From Selenomonadales bacterium (GTDB lineage Bacteria > Bacillota > Negativicutes > Sporomusales > UBA7701), in assembly GCA_029976065.1 (NCBI GenBank), contig JARKNV010000040.1:1-64000 (forward strand): a stretch of 64,000 bases of DNA, given 5' to 3'. Positions 1-8,129 of this stretch are shown here, one piece after another; position 1 is the first letter of the stretch; each line of letters opens with the position of its first letter. The notes below the pieces were generated by a model. The model worked only from the letters and a program-made list of their open reading frames with translations, was not told where the DNA came from and ran no database searches. The position numbers and the translations under genes are program-made.

Positions 1-141
1 CATCCCGCCGTATTTTGATTTCCACCGGTAGAAAGTCTGTTCAGCAATGCCGTGTTGGCGGAGGATGTCTGCCAGTTTCATGCCCCGTTCATGGGATTTG
101 AGAATGCCGATGATTTGTTCCTCAGTGAATCGTTTGTTCAA
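1..141 (-). CDS. IS3-family transposase OrfA, partial (3' end off window)
   Basis: The 47 visible residues begin MNKRFTEEQIIGILKSHERG and continue into a helix-turn-helix ending FYRWKSKYGGM. This is the DNA-binding N-terminus typical of OrfA in IS3-family insertion sequences; OrfB, the DDE catalytic part, would lie beyond the left edge. The start is a TTG at 139-141 behind a strong AGGAGG-type ribosome site, so it was chosen over longer frames. A likely IS terminus (TGG at 158-160 reading leftward) lies immediately upstream and also cuts the C-terminus of the neighbouring helicase gene. The family is clear; the exact IS and its left end cannot be seen. Confidence 0.8.
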   Translation of the reverse strand, partial: MNKRFTEEQIIGILKSHERGMKLADILRQHGIAEQTFYRWKSKYGGM

Positions 142-142
142 T

Positions 143-1102
143 TTACTCCCTCCTGGTCCATGTTAATACTACGCGGTTACTAACATTTCCTGTGGACCAG
201 TTTTCGGGGAGCACGTCACAAAGGTTATTATTGCTTGGGCTATTCTGTAGGTCATTCTTGAAATAACCCACCAAGTTATTTTTCATTTTCACTAGATTGG
301 CCTTAGTGGCTTTGTCATACCATGTACTGCTTAATTTGTATCTGGCAGCTTTCCCAACACTACCAATGTTATTCTTCTTTCCTGTATAAATGTTGATTTT
401 GATGTTGCTGGTATCGTCCTTATAATTTGCTGGTCGTGGCACCAATACATATTGGTTATTGCTTTTTTCCACCCTAGAGCATTGATACGCCATGCCCTGC
501 ATGTCAAAATAGTAACGTTGAATCTGGGCGTCAAACATATAAGTACAAAGGTAAATATCAGAGAAGCAATGGAAAATTCCTGGGGAAATAACCCACATTA
601 ACACTCTTTGGTCAAGGACAACCACGCTCTTATTAAGGCACCATCTTTTTATTTGGTTATAAACTCCGTCATAATTCAGGTTATCCCAAATAAGATAGTT
701 GGTCTCATCGTCAATATGAGCATGTCCTGCTGCAAGAATCGTAGGAAGATCGTCTTTTTTGAAATCCTCGCTCGTTAATATCCCCTCCAACGCCTCATCA
801 ATTATCAAGGTGTAGTTCCACTGTTTTAAAGCATCAAAAGTCTCTTTGTTGGCAGACTTAAAAAGCTGATGAGTGCTCACTATGTTTCTACCAGCTCTAA
901 TCAGCTTATTTAAACTGTCTAACTTTAGCTCACCTTTACTTTCCTCTGGCTCTTCAAAGCCCTTGCAAGCCATTTTGATTCTTTGTATCTCCTTAAGGTA
1001 TGGAACTATAAACAAATATCTTTGGTTAGGATTACTGTTTATCATTTGTATGATATAGGTGGTCTTTCCACTACCCATAATGCTGTCAATAATATTAATC
1101 AT
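143..1102 (-). CDS. phage-type DEAD-like helicase, C-terminally truncated by an insertion sequence
   Basis: A P-loop ATPase fragment of 319 residues. Visible are Walker A SIMGSGKTTY near residues 8-17, a Walker B-like LIIDEAL and a motif-III-like STHQLF. These fit the N-terminal RecA-like domain of superfamily 2 helicases carried by phages and mobile elements. The ATG at 1102 has an AAGGAG ribosome site nine bases upstream; the ATG at 1135 has none. Helicases of this kind are usually much longer, and here the frame stops a few codons into what looks like the end of the IS (residues after LTW), so the second RecA domain is missing. Base composition is much more AT-rich than after 2.3 kb. It is probably non-functional. 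Confidence 0.65.
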   Translation of the reverse strand: MINIIDSIMGSGKTTYIIQMINSNPNQRYLFIVPYLKEIQRIKMACKGFEEPEESKGELKLDSLNKLIRAGRNIVSTHQLFKSANKETFDALKQWNYTLIIDEALEGILTSEDFKKDDLPTILAAGHAHIDDETNYLIWDNLNYDGVYNQIKRWCLNKSVVVLDQRVLMWVISPGIFHCFSDIYLCTYMFDAQIQRYYFDMQGMAYQCSRVEKSNNQYVLVPRPANYKDDTSNIKINIYTGKKNNIGSVGKAARYKLSSTWYDKATKANLVKMKNNLVGYFKNDLQNSPSNNNLCDVLPENWSTGNVSNRVVLTWTRRE

Positions 1103-1159
1103 ATGCTCATGCTCCTTTGTTGGACAGATAAACATCTTTACTTGACACCATAAACGTCA

Positions 1160-1188
1160 GAAGCGCCTAGCATTTCGCTAGACGCTTC
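1160..1188. terminator. 12-position imperfect hairpin between integrase and helicase
   Basis: Arms 1160-1171 and 1177-1188 pair at 11 of 12 positions (GAAGCG/CGCTTC and CTAGC/GCTAG around one mismatch) with a five-base loop. No clean T-run follows on the minus strand, so it could be a weak terminator after the integrase or a structure in the leader of the helicase gene. The rest of 1103-1284 shows nothing recognisable. Confidence 0.35.
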
Positions 1189-1284
1189 CTGAGTATTCTT
1201 TGGAATATTTTTCTAAATAAATTTCGCATAATAGCCCTCCCGATATAGTGTACCCAAGAGAAATCATTCTGATACATAACTTTT

Positions 1285-2304
1285 CTATCGCTTAATTTTT
1301 GTTATTCTTTTTTCTACAGGATTAAGAAACGATTGAAGAGGCGAGAATTTCTGGTGTGCCTCCTCGACATCGGTAGAAGCCAAATGTACATAGGTCAATG
1401 TCATGTCAAGGCGGGTATGTCCCATAATCTTTTGCAATTCAAAAGCCCCTCCCCCATTTCTTACCCACGAGAGGGCGAATTGGTGTCTGAAGCAATAGGG
1501 AAAGAACTCTATTCCTGAACTGACGGCATACTTCTTCCAAGACCTGTGCAGCGCAGCAGTGCTTATCTCTTTACCGTGAAAGCCACAGAACAGAATCCCG
1601 TCTTTATTATCCCATGTAGTGTGCCTAACTTTTAGCAGCTTCTGAATCATAATGTTTACGGCATTCGATATGGGCAAATAACGTTCTACGCGCGTTTTGG
1701 CTATTTCCTTGCGTACATGAATTGTTTTACCCTCAAAGTCAGTTAAACGTAGTCTCAGTGCCTCTCCTGGCCTTATACCTGTATCCAACATTAGAAGCAT
1801 TAAACTATAGTCGCGCAAGCCTCTGAAGGTTGACCGATTGGGTTGCTTCAGTATCGTGGCTATTGCTTCAGAGGTATGTTGAATTATCCTTGGCTTATCC
1901 TTACGGTACTTATACCCCTGTTTTTTGCAGGGGTTTTCTGCTAGTACTCCCTCTTCAACACAATAATCAAAAAATAATCTCAGTGTTCTTAATGACTGGT
2001 TATAATATACGTCCCTCTTCCCTGTGAGAAATGCCTGAATAGCCTTGTTCAATTCTTTACACTCTTTAATATCACCAGAATAATAATCTCGGAAGAAAAC
2101 CCTTAGCAGCCATAAGTGTTGGTAGACTGTTTCGGGTGCTTGGCCTTGGACTTTCTTCTTTTCAAGGAACTCGTTCACAAGGTCGTCTCTCGTAGATTCG
2201 ATTTGGATATTTACTACCCTTTTGCGCACAAAAATACCCCCATTTAATTGCTCAAATAGGGGCGATAAGTTGACGTATGGTTTGTATCCTTTTTTCAGAT
2301 ACAA
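1285..2304 (-). CDS. tyrosine recombinase / phage-type integrase
   Basis: A site-specific recombinase of about 339 residues with a SAM-like core-binding N-terminal domain (ETVYQHLWLLRVFFRDYY) and a C-terminal catalytic domain. The first catalytic Arg is in TGIRPGEALRL, followed by the Lys hairpin region, MGHTRLDMTLTY with the second His, and the nucleophile Tyr. Where most relatives have HxLRH this protein reads YCFRH, so the first His is replaced by Tyr. The listed start is TTG at 2302-2304 behind a weak GGGG; a start a little downstream is possible. Its stop-to-start geometry, only about 20 bases from the yebC stop codon, suggests it belongs to an element integrated beside yebC. DNA is AT-rich compared with the chromosome to the right. 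Confidence 0.85.
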   Translation of the reverse strand: MYLKKGYKPYVNLSPLFEQLNGGIFVRKRVVNIQIESTRDDLVNEFLEKKKVQGQAPETVYQHLWLLRVFFRDYYSGDIKECKELNKAIQAFLTGKRDVYYNQSLRTLRLFFDYCVEEGVLAENPCKKQGYKYRKDKPRIIQHTSEAIATILKQPNRSTFRGLRDYSLMLLMLDTGIRPGEALRLRLTDFEGKTIHVRKEIAKTRVERYLPISNAVNIMIQKLLKVRHTTWDNKDGILFCGFHGKEISTAALHRSWKKYAVSSGIEFFPYCFRHQFALSWVRNGGGAFELQKIMGHTRLDMTLTYVHLASTDVEEAHQKFSPLQSFLNPVEKRITKIKR

Positions 2305-2323
2305 ATCCCCATAACCCTTGATA

Positions 2324-3067
2324 TTACTCCTCTTCCAGCATGTCGTCGGGAATATCGAAGTTGCTGTATACTTCCTGGACGTCGTCGTGTTCCTCTAGGG
2401 CGTCCATGAGCTTGAGCATTTTGACGGCGTCGTCGCCGGCGAGGTTGACCTCGGTCTGGGGAACCATGGTGATCTGGGCTGACGCGGTCACGACCTTTGC
2501 GGCCTCGAGGGCGGCGCGGACCTGTTCCCAGTCGTCCGGGGCGGTGATTATCTCGTATTCGTCATCGTCGCTTTTGATGTCCTCGGCGCCGGCTTCAAGA
2601 GCGACAAGCATAAGGTCTTCTTCGTTGACGCCGGCTTTGTCGACAAGGAAGAGGCCTTTTTTGTCGAACATCCAGGAGACGCAGCCGGCTTCGCCAAGGT
2701 TGCCGCCATGCTTGGCGAACAGGTGGCGGATATCGGCTGCGGTCCGGTTGCGGTTATCGGTCATGATTTCCAGCAGCACGGCGACGCCGCCGGGACCGTA
2801 GCCTTCGTATACTATTTCTTCGTAGTTGCCGCCTTCGAGGGAGCCGACGCCTTTCTGGATGGCGCGCTGGATGTTGTCTTTGGGAACGTTGTTTTCTTTG
2901 GCCTTCTGCAGCGCCAGTTTAAGCCGCATGTTGCCGGCGGGGTCGGCGCCGCCGGCCCGGGCGGCGACGGTGATTTCGCGGCTGATTTTCGTGGTTATTT
3001 TGCCGCGGATGGCGTCCATTTTGCCTTTGCGGTGTTTTATGTTAGCCCATTTAGAGTGTCCTGACAT
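2324..3067 (-). CDS. yebC: YebC/PmpR-family protein (TACO1 family)
   Basis: The 247-residue protein starts [20 protein letters not shown], the family hallmark, and keeps the [14 protein letters not shown] and EAGAEDI segments. It spans the full usual length. Family members are cytoplasmic proteins described as transcriptional regulators or, more recently, as translation factors acting on ribosomes stalled at proline-rich sequences; which role applies here cannot be read from sequence. The ATG at 3067 follows GAGGGG. An extended -10-like TGCTAAAAT lies upstream near 3100-3110. It is the first chromosomal gene to the right of the mobile-element edge. Confidence 0.95.
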   Translation of the reverse strand: MSGHSKWANIKHRKGKMDAIRGKITTKISREITVAARAGGADPAGNMRLKLALQKAKENNVPKDNIQRAIQKGVGSLEGGNYEEIVYEGYGPGGVAVLLEIMTDNRNRTAADIRHLFAKHGGNLGEAGCVSWMFDKKGLFLVDKAGVNEEDLMLVALEAGAEDIKSDDDEYEIITAPDDWEQVRAALEAAKVVTASAQITMVPQTEVNLAGDDAVKMLKLMDALEEHDDVQEVYSNFDIPDDMLEEE

Positions 3068-3159
3068 AACGTTCCCCTCTCACGTATTTAAGTCAGGCTA
3101 TATTTTAGCATAACCGCGCCGTTTTGAGAAGAGTGGCCGGGTATATTTATGCAGGCTAG

Positions 3160-4647
3160 TTATTTACGGCGGTGAAAAGCGGGAACGACGCTCCGGGCGG
3201 CGGTATTTTCGGGAGCCGTTTCCACCGGGGCCTTGCCGGCGTACATATCGACGAGCTTGGCGGTTATGCGCTGGTCGGCCATGATGCCCGGCCCGCCGAC
3301 GCAGCCGCCCTGGCAGGCCATGCCTTCAAGGAAGTTGGCGTCGAGGTCGCCTTGCTGCATTTTGGCGAGCACGGCCTGACAGTCGGCCAGTCCTTCGGCC
3401 CGCTGCGGCTTGAGCACGGCGTCGGGCGCCATATGGGCCACGGTGTCGCAGACGGCTTGCGTGACGCCGCCGGCGCGGGCGAAGGTGATGCCGTCGCGGG
3501 AGGCGGCAGTTTGGCCTGCTTCGGCCGCTATTTCGGCGACATTGACGCCGGCGCCGACGAAGATGGCCGCCAGTTCCTCGAAGGTGAGGACGAAATCTAC
3601 GAGGTCGCAGTAACGCTGGGCTTCGGCTTTCTTGGCGATGCACGGGCCGATGAATACCACCGCCCCGGCGGCATCCTCCGCCTTGATGGCTTTGGCGGCC
3701 GCGACCATGGGCGATACGGTGGTCGAAACCCGCTGCCTGGCGTCGGGAAGATGTTTGTCGACCATGGCGACGAAGGCCGGGCAGCAGGAGGTTGTCATGT
3801 AGGGTTGTTCGGCGGGAACGGCCGCGGTAAATTCGCGCGCTTCGGCGAGGGCCACGGCATCGGCGCCGAGGGCCACTTCCCGCACGGCGTGGAAGCCGAG
3901 CTTGACGAGGGCGGCAACGATCTGTTCGGGCTTGACTTTCGGGCCGAATTGGCCGATGAACGCAGGAGCGACGAGAGCGTAGACGCGCTGTCCGGACTGG
4001 ATTCGCCGGATGATCTGGACGATTTCCGACCGGTCGCTGACGGCGCCGAAGGGGCAGGCGACTTTACAGGCGCCGCACTGGACGCATTTTTCGTGATCGA
4101 TGACCGCCCGCCGGTCGCTGCCGGCGACGATGGCTTTGAGGTCGCAGGCCCGTTCGCAGGGACGGCTTATTTCGATGATGGCGCCGTAAGCGCAGGAACG
4201 CTTGCACATGCCGCATTCGATGCAGATGGTTTTATCGATATAGGCCCGGTTCTGGACAACCATGATGGCCTTTTTCGGGCAGCTGGCTATGCAGTTGTGG
4301 GCCAGGCAGTTGCGGCAGGCGTCGGTGACGAGGAATTTGTCGATGGGGCAGCGGTCGCATGCCTCGGGCAGCAGGTTGACGGCCGGCAGGTCGGCGCGTT
4401 TGTCATCCAAAGCCCGCCGGGCGGCTTCGGGCAGCGGGGTGCCGATCGGCTGGCTGAGGGCCATGTTGATGCGGTCTTTGAGGACGGCTCTTTCTTTATG
4501 GACACAGCAGCGATAGCGGGGACCGTCTTCCGATACGACGGTGGTGAGAATGCCGCCGATATTTTCCTCCAAGGTGCCTTCCAGCGCCAGACGGCTCACT
4601 TCCGCCAGCACTTTCCGGCGAATTTTCGTTACTTCACTTACTTGCAT
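3160..4647 (-). CDS. monomeric [FeFe]-hydrogenase-type protein with N-terminal ferredoxin domains
   Basis: 495 residues. Cysteine clusters at about residues 90-200 (CDRCPIDKF, CRNCLAHNC, CIECGMCKRSC, CVQCGACKVAC) form several 4Fe-4S sites. The H-cluster domain follows: L1 TTSCCPAF near 286-293, L2 GPCIAKKAE near 333-341 and L3 EGMACQGGCVGG near 444-455. All cysteines expected to bind the H-cluster are present, but the usual Met of the L2 MPC motif is Gly. The layout resembles hfs-type [FeFe] hydrogenases of fermentative Firmicutes. It is the last gene of a five-gene operon, 15 bases after the small 2Fe-2S gene, so it is probably the hydrogen-converting partner of the sensory paralog. The maturases HydE, HydF and HydG are not in this window. 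Confidence 0.85.
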   Translation of the reverse strand: MQVSEVTKIRRKVLAEVSRLALEGTLEENIGGILTTVVSEDGPRYRCCVHKERAVLKDRINMALSQPIGTPLPEAARRALDDKRADLPAVNLLPEACDRCPIDKFLVTDACRNCLAHNCIASCPKKAIMVVQNRAYIDKTICIECGMCKRSCAYGAIIEISRPCERACDLKAIVAGSDRRAVIDHEKCVQCGACKVACPFGAVSDRSEIVQIIRRIQSGQRVYALVAPAFIGQFGPKVKPEQIVAALVKLGFHAVREVALGADAVALAEAREFTAAVPAEQPYMTTSCCPAFVAMVDKHLPDARQRVSTTVSPMVAAAKAIKAEDAAGAVVFIGPCIAKKAEAQRYCDLVDFVLTFEELAAIFVGAGVNVAEIAAEAGQTAASRDGITFARAGGVTQAVCDTVAHMAPDAVLKPQRAEGLADCQAVLAKMQQGDLDANFLEGMACQGGCVGGPGIMADQRITAKLVDMYAGKAPVETAPENTAARSVVPAFHRRK

Positions 4648-4662
4648 TGTTCCTCCTATATT

Positions 4663-4893
4663 TTATGGCAGATTGTCTTCGATTATAGCCAGGATGCGTT
4701 CGGGGGTCATTTCCGAAAGTACGACGCCGTTTACTCTGACATTGGGGCCTTTGCGGCAGGTTTTGAGGCAAGTTACGCCGCGCAGGTCGACCTTTTCCCT
4801 CTTATCCGGAGGCAAGGCTTCGATAGCGTCAATGACGTCTTGGGCGCCCATGAGATGGCATGAGGTTCCCAGGCACAATTCAACAAGCAGCAT
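4663..4893 (-). CDS. NuoE-like [2Fe-2S] thioredoxin-fold protein
   Basis: A 76-residue protein (MLLVELCLGTSCHLMGAQDV...) with the Cys pattern CxxxxC and TCLKTCRKGP of the thioredoxin-like 2Fe-2S ferredoxin domain found in NuoE and HydC. It lacks the N-terminal helical part of full NuoE, as do the stand-alone versions next to bifurcating or sensory hydrogenases. The ATG at 4893 sits eight bases after GGGAGGA; a GTG at 4920 extends the frame but overlaps the phosphatase gene and has no ribosome site. It probably carries electrons for the H-cluster protein encoded directly downstream. Confidence 0.85.
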   Translation of the reverse strand: MLLVELCLGTSCHLMGAQDVIDAIEALPPDKREKVDLRGVTCLKTCRKGPNVRVNGVVLSEMTPERILAIIEDNLP

Positions 4894-4910
4894 CTGCAGT
4901 TCCTCCCATG

Positions 4911-6062
4911 TCAGACCCACTCGACGGTGACGCGCTTGCCGAGGCCGTCCAGGACGGCGCGCAGGTTGGCCAGGACCTGGGTCTTGATGTTAATCTGGGC
5001 TGGGAAATTGGGGTTCTGATGGGCCGGGTTGACGGCGGTGCCGGCAATGATGTCGATCGTGTCGGCCTCCAACAGCAGGCGGGCCATGCGGGTGGCGCCG
5101 TCGCGGCGGGTGGAGGCGCGCAGTTTGCCGGGGTCGTGCAGGCGACCGATGGTGGCGGTAAGGGTCAGTACGCCTTCGGTAACGAGGTCGAAGTCGCCGA
5201 GAGTGGCTATGGGCGGAATCTCCGGGTCCTGGTATTCCAAGTCGACCTTTATCGGCAGTTCAAGGACACGGCTGACGATGTTGGCGGTGGTGCCGCCGGC
5301 CACCGCTTTTTTCCCGCGGCCGCCCATCAGTCGCTTCACGATTTGCTCGTCCATGTCGCGGTTGGCCGGCGGCCCGGTGAACAGGGTGAGGGTTCGGGGG
5401 CGGCGCAGCTTGATGACCGCGACGGTGGAATCGTCGCCCGGCTGCCCGAGATAGTAGCCGTGGCAGCAGTTCAGAATGTGATTGGCGATCGTTTCGGCGT
5501 CGTCATCCGGCGAACAGTGCGCCGCCAGTTCGGCGGCAATGCCCGGCCAGTCCCAGCCGAGCTTGAGGAGACCGCCGATGCCGGCATGGATGACTCCGTC
5601 GCTCACGGCGACAATGACGTCGCTTTCGCCGAGAAGGAGGCGCCCTTCGCGGATGTCCTTGCCGCCGATGTCGCGGGCTTCGGTGGGAAAAGGCACGACT
5701 TTGCCGCCCCGGAACAGGAAGGTGGCCGGGCTGTCGAACTCGACGACCGTGGCCATGCAGTCGGGGAGGATTTTGATTATCTGCAGGGTCGAATAGGCAA
5801 TTTTCCTTTCCCGGCATACCGGGAGAGTTTGGGTGATGGTGGGAACGACTTCGGTGAGCGGCACGTTCCTTTTGATGAGCGAGGAGGCTATTTTGGTTGT
5901 GAGGGTGGCGAGGATGTTGGCTTTGACGCCGCTGCCGAGGCCGTCGGAAATGACCACGGTTGTGGCCGCCTCGGTGCGGGCGGTTTCAACCCTGTCGCCG
6001 CACAGTTCTTCGCCGGCTTTCGAGAGCTGGGCGACGGCAATTTCCGGGTAGAGGCTGTTCAT
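4911..6062 (-). CDS. SpoIIE/PP2C-family serine phosphatase of the hydrogenase cluster
   Basis: 383 residues. The N-terminal 230 residues form a PP2C-like domain of the SpoIIE type: metal-binding Asp in VVISDGLGSGVKAN, IVAVSDGVIHAG and GQPGDDSTVAVIKL. The C-terminal 150 residues (from LTLFTGPPANRD) are a separate region with no fold I can name; it is found with this phosphatase in hydrogenase clusters. The gene overlaps the upstream PAS-hydrogenase gene by four bases (ATGA), so translation is probably coupled. Such Mn2+-dependent phosphatases reverse Ser/Thr phosphorylation, so a signalling role downstream of hydrogen or redox sensing is likely (inference). The protein substrate is unknown. 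Confidence 0.85.
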   Translation of the reverse strand: MNSLYPEIAVAQLSKAGEELCGDRVETARTEAATTVVISDGLGSGVKANILATLTTKIASSLIKRNVPLTEVVPTITQTLPVCRERKIAYSTLQIIKILPDCMATVVEFDSPATFLFRGGKVVPFPTEARDIGGKDIREGRLLLGESDVIVAVSDGVIHAGIGGLLKLGWDWPGIAAELAAHCSPDDDAETIANHILNCCHGYYLGQPGDDSTVAVIKLRRPRTLTLFTGPPANRDMDEQIVKRLMGGRGKKAVAGGTTANIVSRVLELPIKVDLEYQDPEIPPIATLGDFDLVTEGVLTLTATIGRLHDPGKLRASTRRDGATRMARLLLEADTIDIIAGTAVNPAHQNPNFPAQINIKTQVLANLRAVLDGLGKRVTVEWV

Positions 6063-7747
6063 CGGTTCTTGTCCTTGGCTTTCAGCAGGCCGACCAGTTC
6101 GAGGAGGGCGGCCTTGGTTTCGGCGGTGGTTTCTCCCAGGAGGCCGGCGATTTCCTGGGCTACATGCATTTGTTTGTTGATTATTTCCGTGGCTTTCTCA
6201 ACCGTCTGGAGCTTCATCTGTTCGAGCTCGCGGGCGTTTTTCTCCTGGGCGGTGATGTCGGTGAGGACGATTATGGCCAGGTCGTGCTCCGGCACGGGGA
6301 TGATCGTTTGGTTGACGACCGTGCCGCCGGGGATGCTTACCCTGCGGTCGGTCATCTTTTCCCCTTTGGCAATGGCAGCGCTGATGTCCCGGCAGTCGAG
6401 GGCTTCGCCGAGCCTGCCGCCCTTGATTATCTCGCGCTGGCGGTTAAGCATCCTTTCGGCCGCGGGGTTGAATTCCTGGACGATCATTTTCCCGTCGACA
6501 ACGATGATGGCGTTGAGGGAGTGCTGGACGATGAAATTAGCCAGCGATTCGGCTTTCGAGCGCATGTAGGGTACGCAGGTGCCGATTTCGGTGAGGCCCT
6601 GGCAGACGGCGATGGCTTTGTCACGGCAGGAGTTGAAGCCGCACGCGCCGCAGTTTTTCTCGTCCTCTTTGCTGTATTTGCCTGTCTGCCGGAGCACTTC
6701 GCGAATGCGGCTTTCGGGCGGCAGATACTCGCAGAAAGGGGCTTGAGAGTGATGGCGGGTGAAGTCGAGTTCGGCGGGGCCTTCTCGCCGCCGGTTTTTG
6801 CCGGCGGCAGCGAATTCGGCGACTTTGAGCCTTTTGGCCGGTACCGAGTCCGCGCAGCCGCTGGCCGGTCCGTTGATGCAGCCGCCCGAACAGGCAAGGG
6901 CCTCGATGAACCGCGGCGCTATTTCGCCTTTGCGCAGGGCAGCGAAAACCTCCAGGCAGTTTTCCAGTCCGTCGATGGCGATGATGTCGGTGGCGGTTGA
7001 TTCGCTACGGACGAAGGATTTGAGGATGCCGCCGGCGATGGGATAATAGCGTACCGGTCCCGGAGCCGCCATGCCGGCCGCCGGCCGGGGGTGCTCCGCA
7101 TTGCCGGCTTCGGCCAGCCATTCGCGGAGCTGCCTGAAGGTTATGGCGGCGTCCACCAAGCTCTCCGGATCCTGGCTTTCGGCCAGTTTGCCGATACAGG
7201 GGCCGGCAAACAGGACGAAGGCGTCGTCGCCGTGACGGTGTTTGAGAAGTTTGGCGTGAACAAGCATTGGAGATGCAACCGGGGCGAGGTTGCCGATCAG
7301 ATCGGGATAGTATTTGCTCACAATATTGACCACTACCGGACAGCAGGCGGATATAACGGGCTTATCGCCGGTCTTCAGCAGGCGGCTGTAGACCCGCGAT
7401 ACTTCTTCGGCACCCACCGCGGTTTCTTCGACAAGGCTGATGCCCAAACCGGAAAGCCGCGCCGTAAACTCCGGCAGCGAATATTCCGGGAAAGCGGCGA
7501 CGAACGAGGGGGCGAGGCTAAGGGCAACAAAGCGGCCGGCGTCAATGGCGGCCTTTACGGCCGGCACCTGGCTGGAAACCTGCTTCGCGCCCTGGGGGCA
7601 TTCGACGACACAGCGGCCGCACAGCACGCATTTCTCATCGATAACGCGGGCCTGCCCATCGACGATGCCCACTGCTTTTACGGGGCAGGAGCGCATGCAG
7701 CGGTGACAGTCGCGACAGTTGGCCTTTTGGGTTGTGATCGTTTTCAT
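6059..7747 (-). CDS. sensory [FeFe]-hydrogenase-type protein with PAS domain
   Basis: 562 residues. Order: two 4Fe-4S motifs (CRDCHRCMRSCP, CVLCGRCVVECP) at 10-55; an H-cluster-like domain with L1 SACCP near 132-136, L2 GPCIGK near 180-185 and L3 LACSGGC near 284-290; a CGACGFNSC Fe-S motif near 365; a PAS domain at about 395-495; and a coiled C-terminus. The cysteines are conserved, but L1 has Ala for Ser/Thr and L3 has Leu for Met, as expected of divergent sensory (HydS-type) hydrogenases rather than fast catalysts. The ATG at 7747 overlaps the upstream stop (ATGA); the long extension to 7978 overlaps that gene and was rejected. Likely role: sense H2 or redox state and act through the phosphatase encoded next. 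Confidence 0.85.
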   Translation of the reverse strand: MKTITTQKANCRDCHRCMRSCPVKAVGIVDGQARVIDEKCVLCGRCVVECPQGAKQVSSQVPAVKAAIDAGRFVALSLAPSFVAAFPEYSLPEFTARLSGLGISLVEETAVGAEEVSRVYSRLLKTGDKPVISACCPVVVNIVSKYYPDLIGNLAPVASPMLVHAKLLKHRHGDDAFVLFAGPCIGKLAESQDPESLVDAAITFRQLREWLAEAGNAEHPRPAAGMAAPGPVRYYPIAGGILKSFVRSESTATDIIAIDGLENCLEVFAALRKGEIAPRFIEALACSGGCINGPASGCADSVPAKRLKVAEFAAAGKNRRREGPAELDFTRHHSQAPFCEYLPPESRIREVLRQTGKYSKEDEKNCGACGFNSCRDKAIAVCQGLTEIGTCVPYMRSKAESLANFIVQHSLNAIIVVDGKMIVQEFNPAAERMLNRQREIIKGGRLGEALDCRDISAAIAKGEKMTDRRVSIPGGTVVNQTIIPVPEHDLAIIVLTDITAQEKNARELEQMKLQTVEKATEIINKQMHVAQEIAGLLGETTAETKAALLELVGLLKAKDKNR

Positions 7748-7995
7748 ACGCTCCCCTCTTTCAACACTTTTTCCTGAAAGATGGCGAATACTTTCTCCTG
7801 CGAAACGTTGGTGATTATTTCGTCGTCGATCTTGATGACGACGCCTTCCGTGCATCGGCCCTGGCAGAAATTGCCTGCCAGGTCGATGGTGGCGGAAAGC
7901 CTGTATTTTTCCACCAAAGCGCTGAACGCGCGCAGCACTCCGTGCGCGCCCCGCAGGTGGCAGGCGCTGCCGATGCAAATCGCGATGTGTGTCAT
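7744..7995 (-). CDS. NuoE-like [2Fe-2S] ferredoxin-domain protein, first gene of hydrogenase operon
   Basis: An 83-residue thioredoxin-fold 2Fe-2S protein beginning MTHIAICIGSACHLRGAH with a second Cys pair in GNFCQGRCTEG. It is a paralog of the protein at 4663-4893. The start at 7995 is preceded by GGAG; an ATG 27 bases upstream falls inside the Rex-like operator and was rejected. The last bases GTATGA serve as both stop and next start. Likely an electron carrier for the PAS-hydrogenase it is coupled to. Confidence 0.85.
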   Translation of the reverse strand: MTHIAICIGSACHLRGAHGVLRAFSALVEKYRLSATIDLAGNFCQGRCTEGVVIKIDDEIITNVSQEKVFAIFQEKVLKEGSV

Positions 7996-8006
7996 AACGT
8001 CTCCAA

Positions 8007-8024
8007 TTGTGAAATATTTCACTA
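8007..8024 (-). promoter_or_regulatory. Rex-like operator of the hydrogenase operon
   Basis: The site TTGTGAAATATTTCACTA contains the perfect 14-base palindrome GTGAAATATTTCAC (8009-8022). It matches the Rex-type pattern TTGTGAA-N4-TTCACAA at 13 of 14 fixed positions. It lies about 10-27 bases downstream of the predicted transcription start and 12 bases before the first ATG, a good place for repression. Rex senses the NADH/NAD+ ratio and is known to control hydrogenase and fermentation genes in clostridia; its use here is inference. Confidence 0.75.
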
Positions 8025-8040
8025 TGTTTTTCTACTCCTT

Positions 8041-8069
8041 ATTCTACTCGAAAAGTTTGCCGGTGGCAA
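8041..8069 (-). promoter_or_regulatory. sigma-A promoter of the hydrogenase operon
   Basis: Reading leftward: TTGCCA (8064-8069), 17-base spacer, TAGAAT (8041-8046). Each hexamer matches consensus at five of six positions. Confidence 0.7.
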
Positions 8070-8085
8070 TTGCTTTTTTGGCGAA

Positions 8086-8113
8086 ACAAAAAGAGCCGGA
8101 ACTTTCCGGCTCT
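8086..8113 (-). terminator. terminator after the chemoreceptor gene
   Basis: Hairpin AGAGCCGGAA/TTCCGGCTCT at 8092-8113 followed on the minus strand by a T-run. It lies 16 bases past the chemoreceptor stop. Confidence 0.8.
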
Positions 8114-8129
8114 TCTGACGCGGGAGGAG

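Noticed and set aside
3172-4863. Long plus-strand open frame antisense to the hydrogenase gene (563 codons)
   Set aside because: It runs through the exact region of a clear minus-strand [FeFe]-hydrogenase gene, lacks a ribosome site and has a Gly/Asp/Ala-rich composition typical of antisense frames in GC-rich genes. The same reasoning removes other long antisense frames over mutS2, U32 and pheT.
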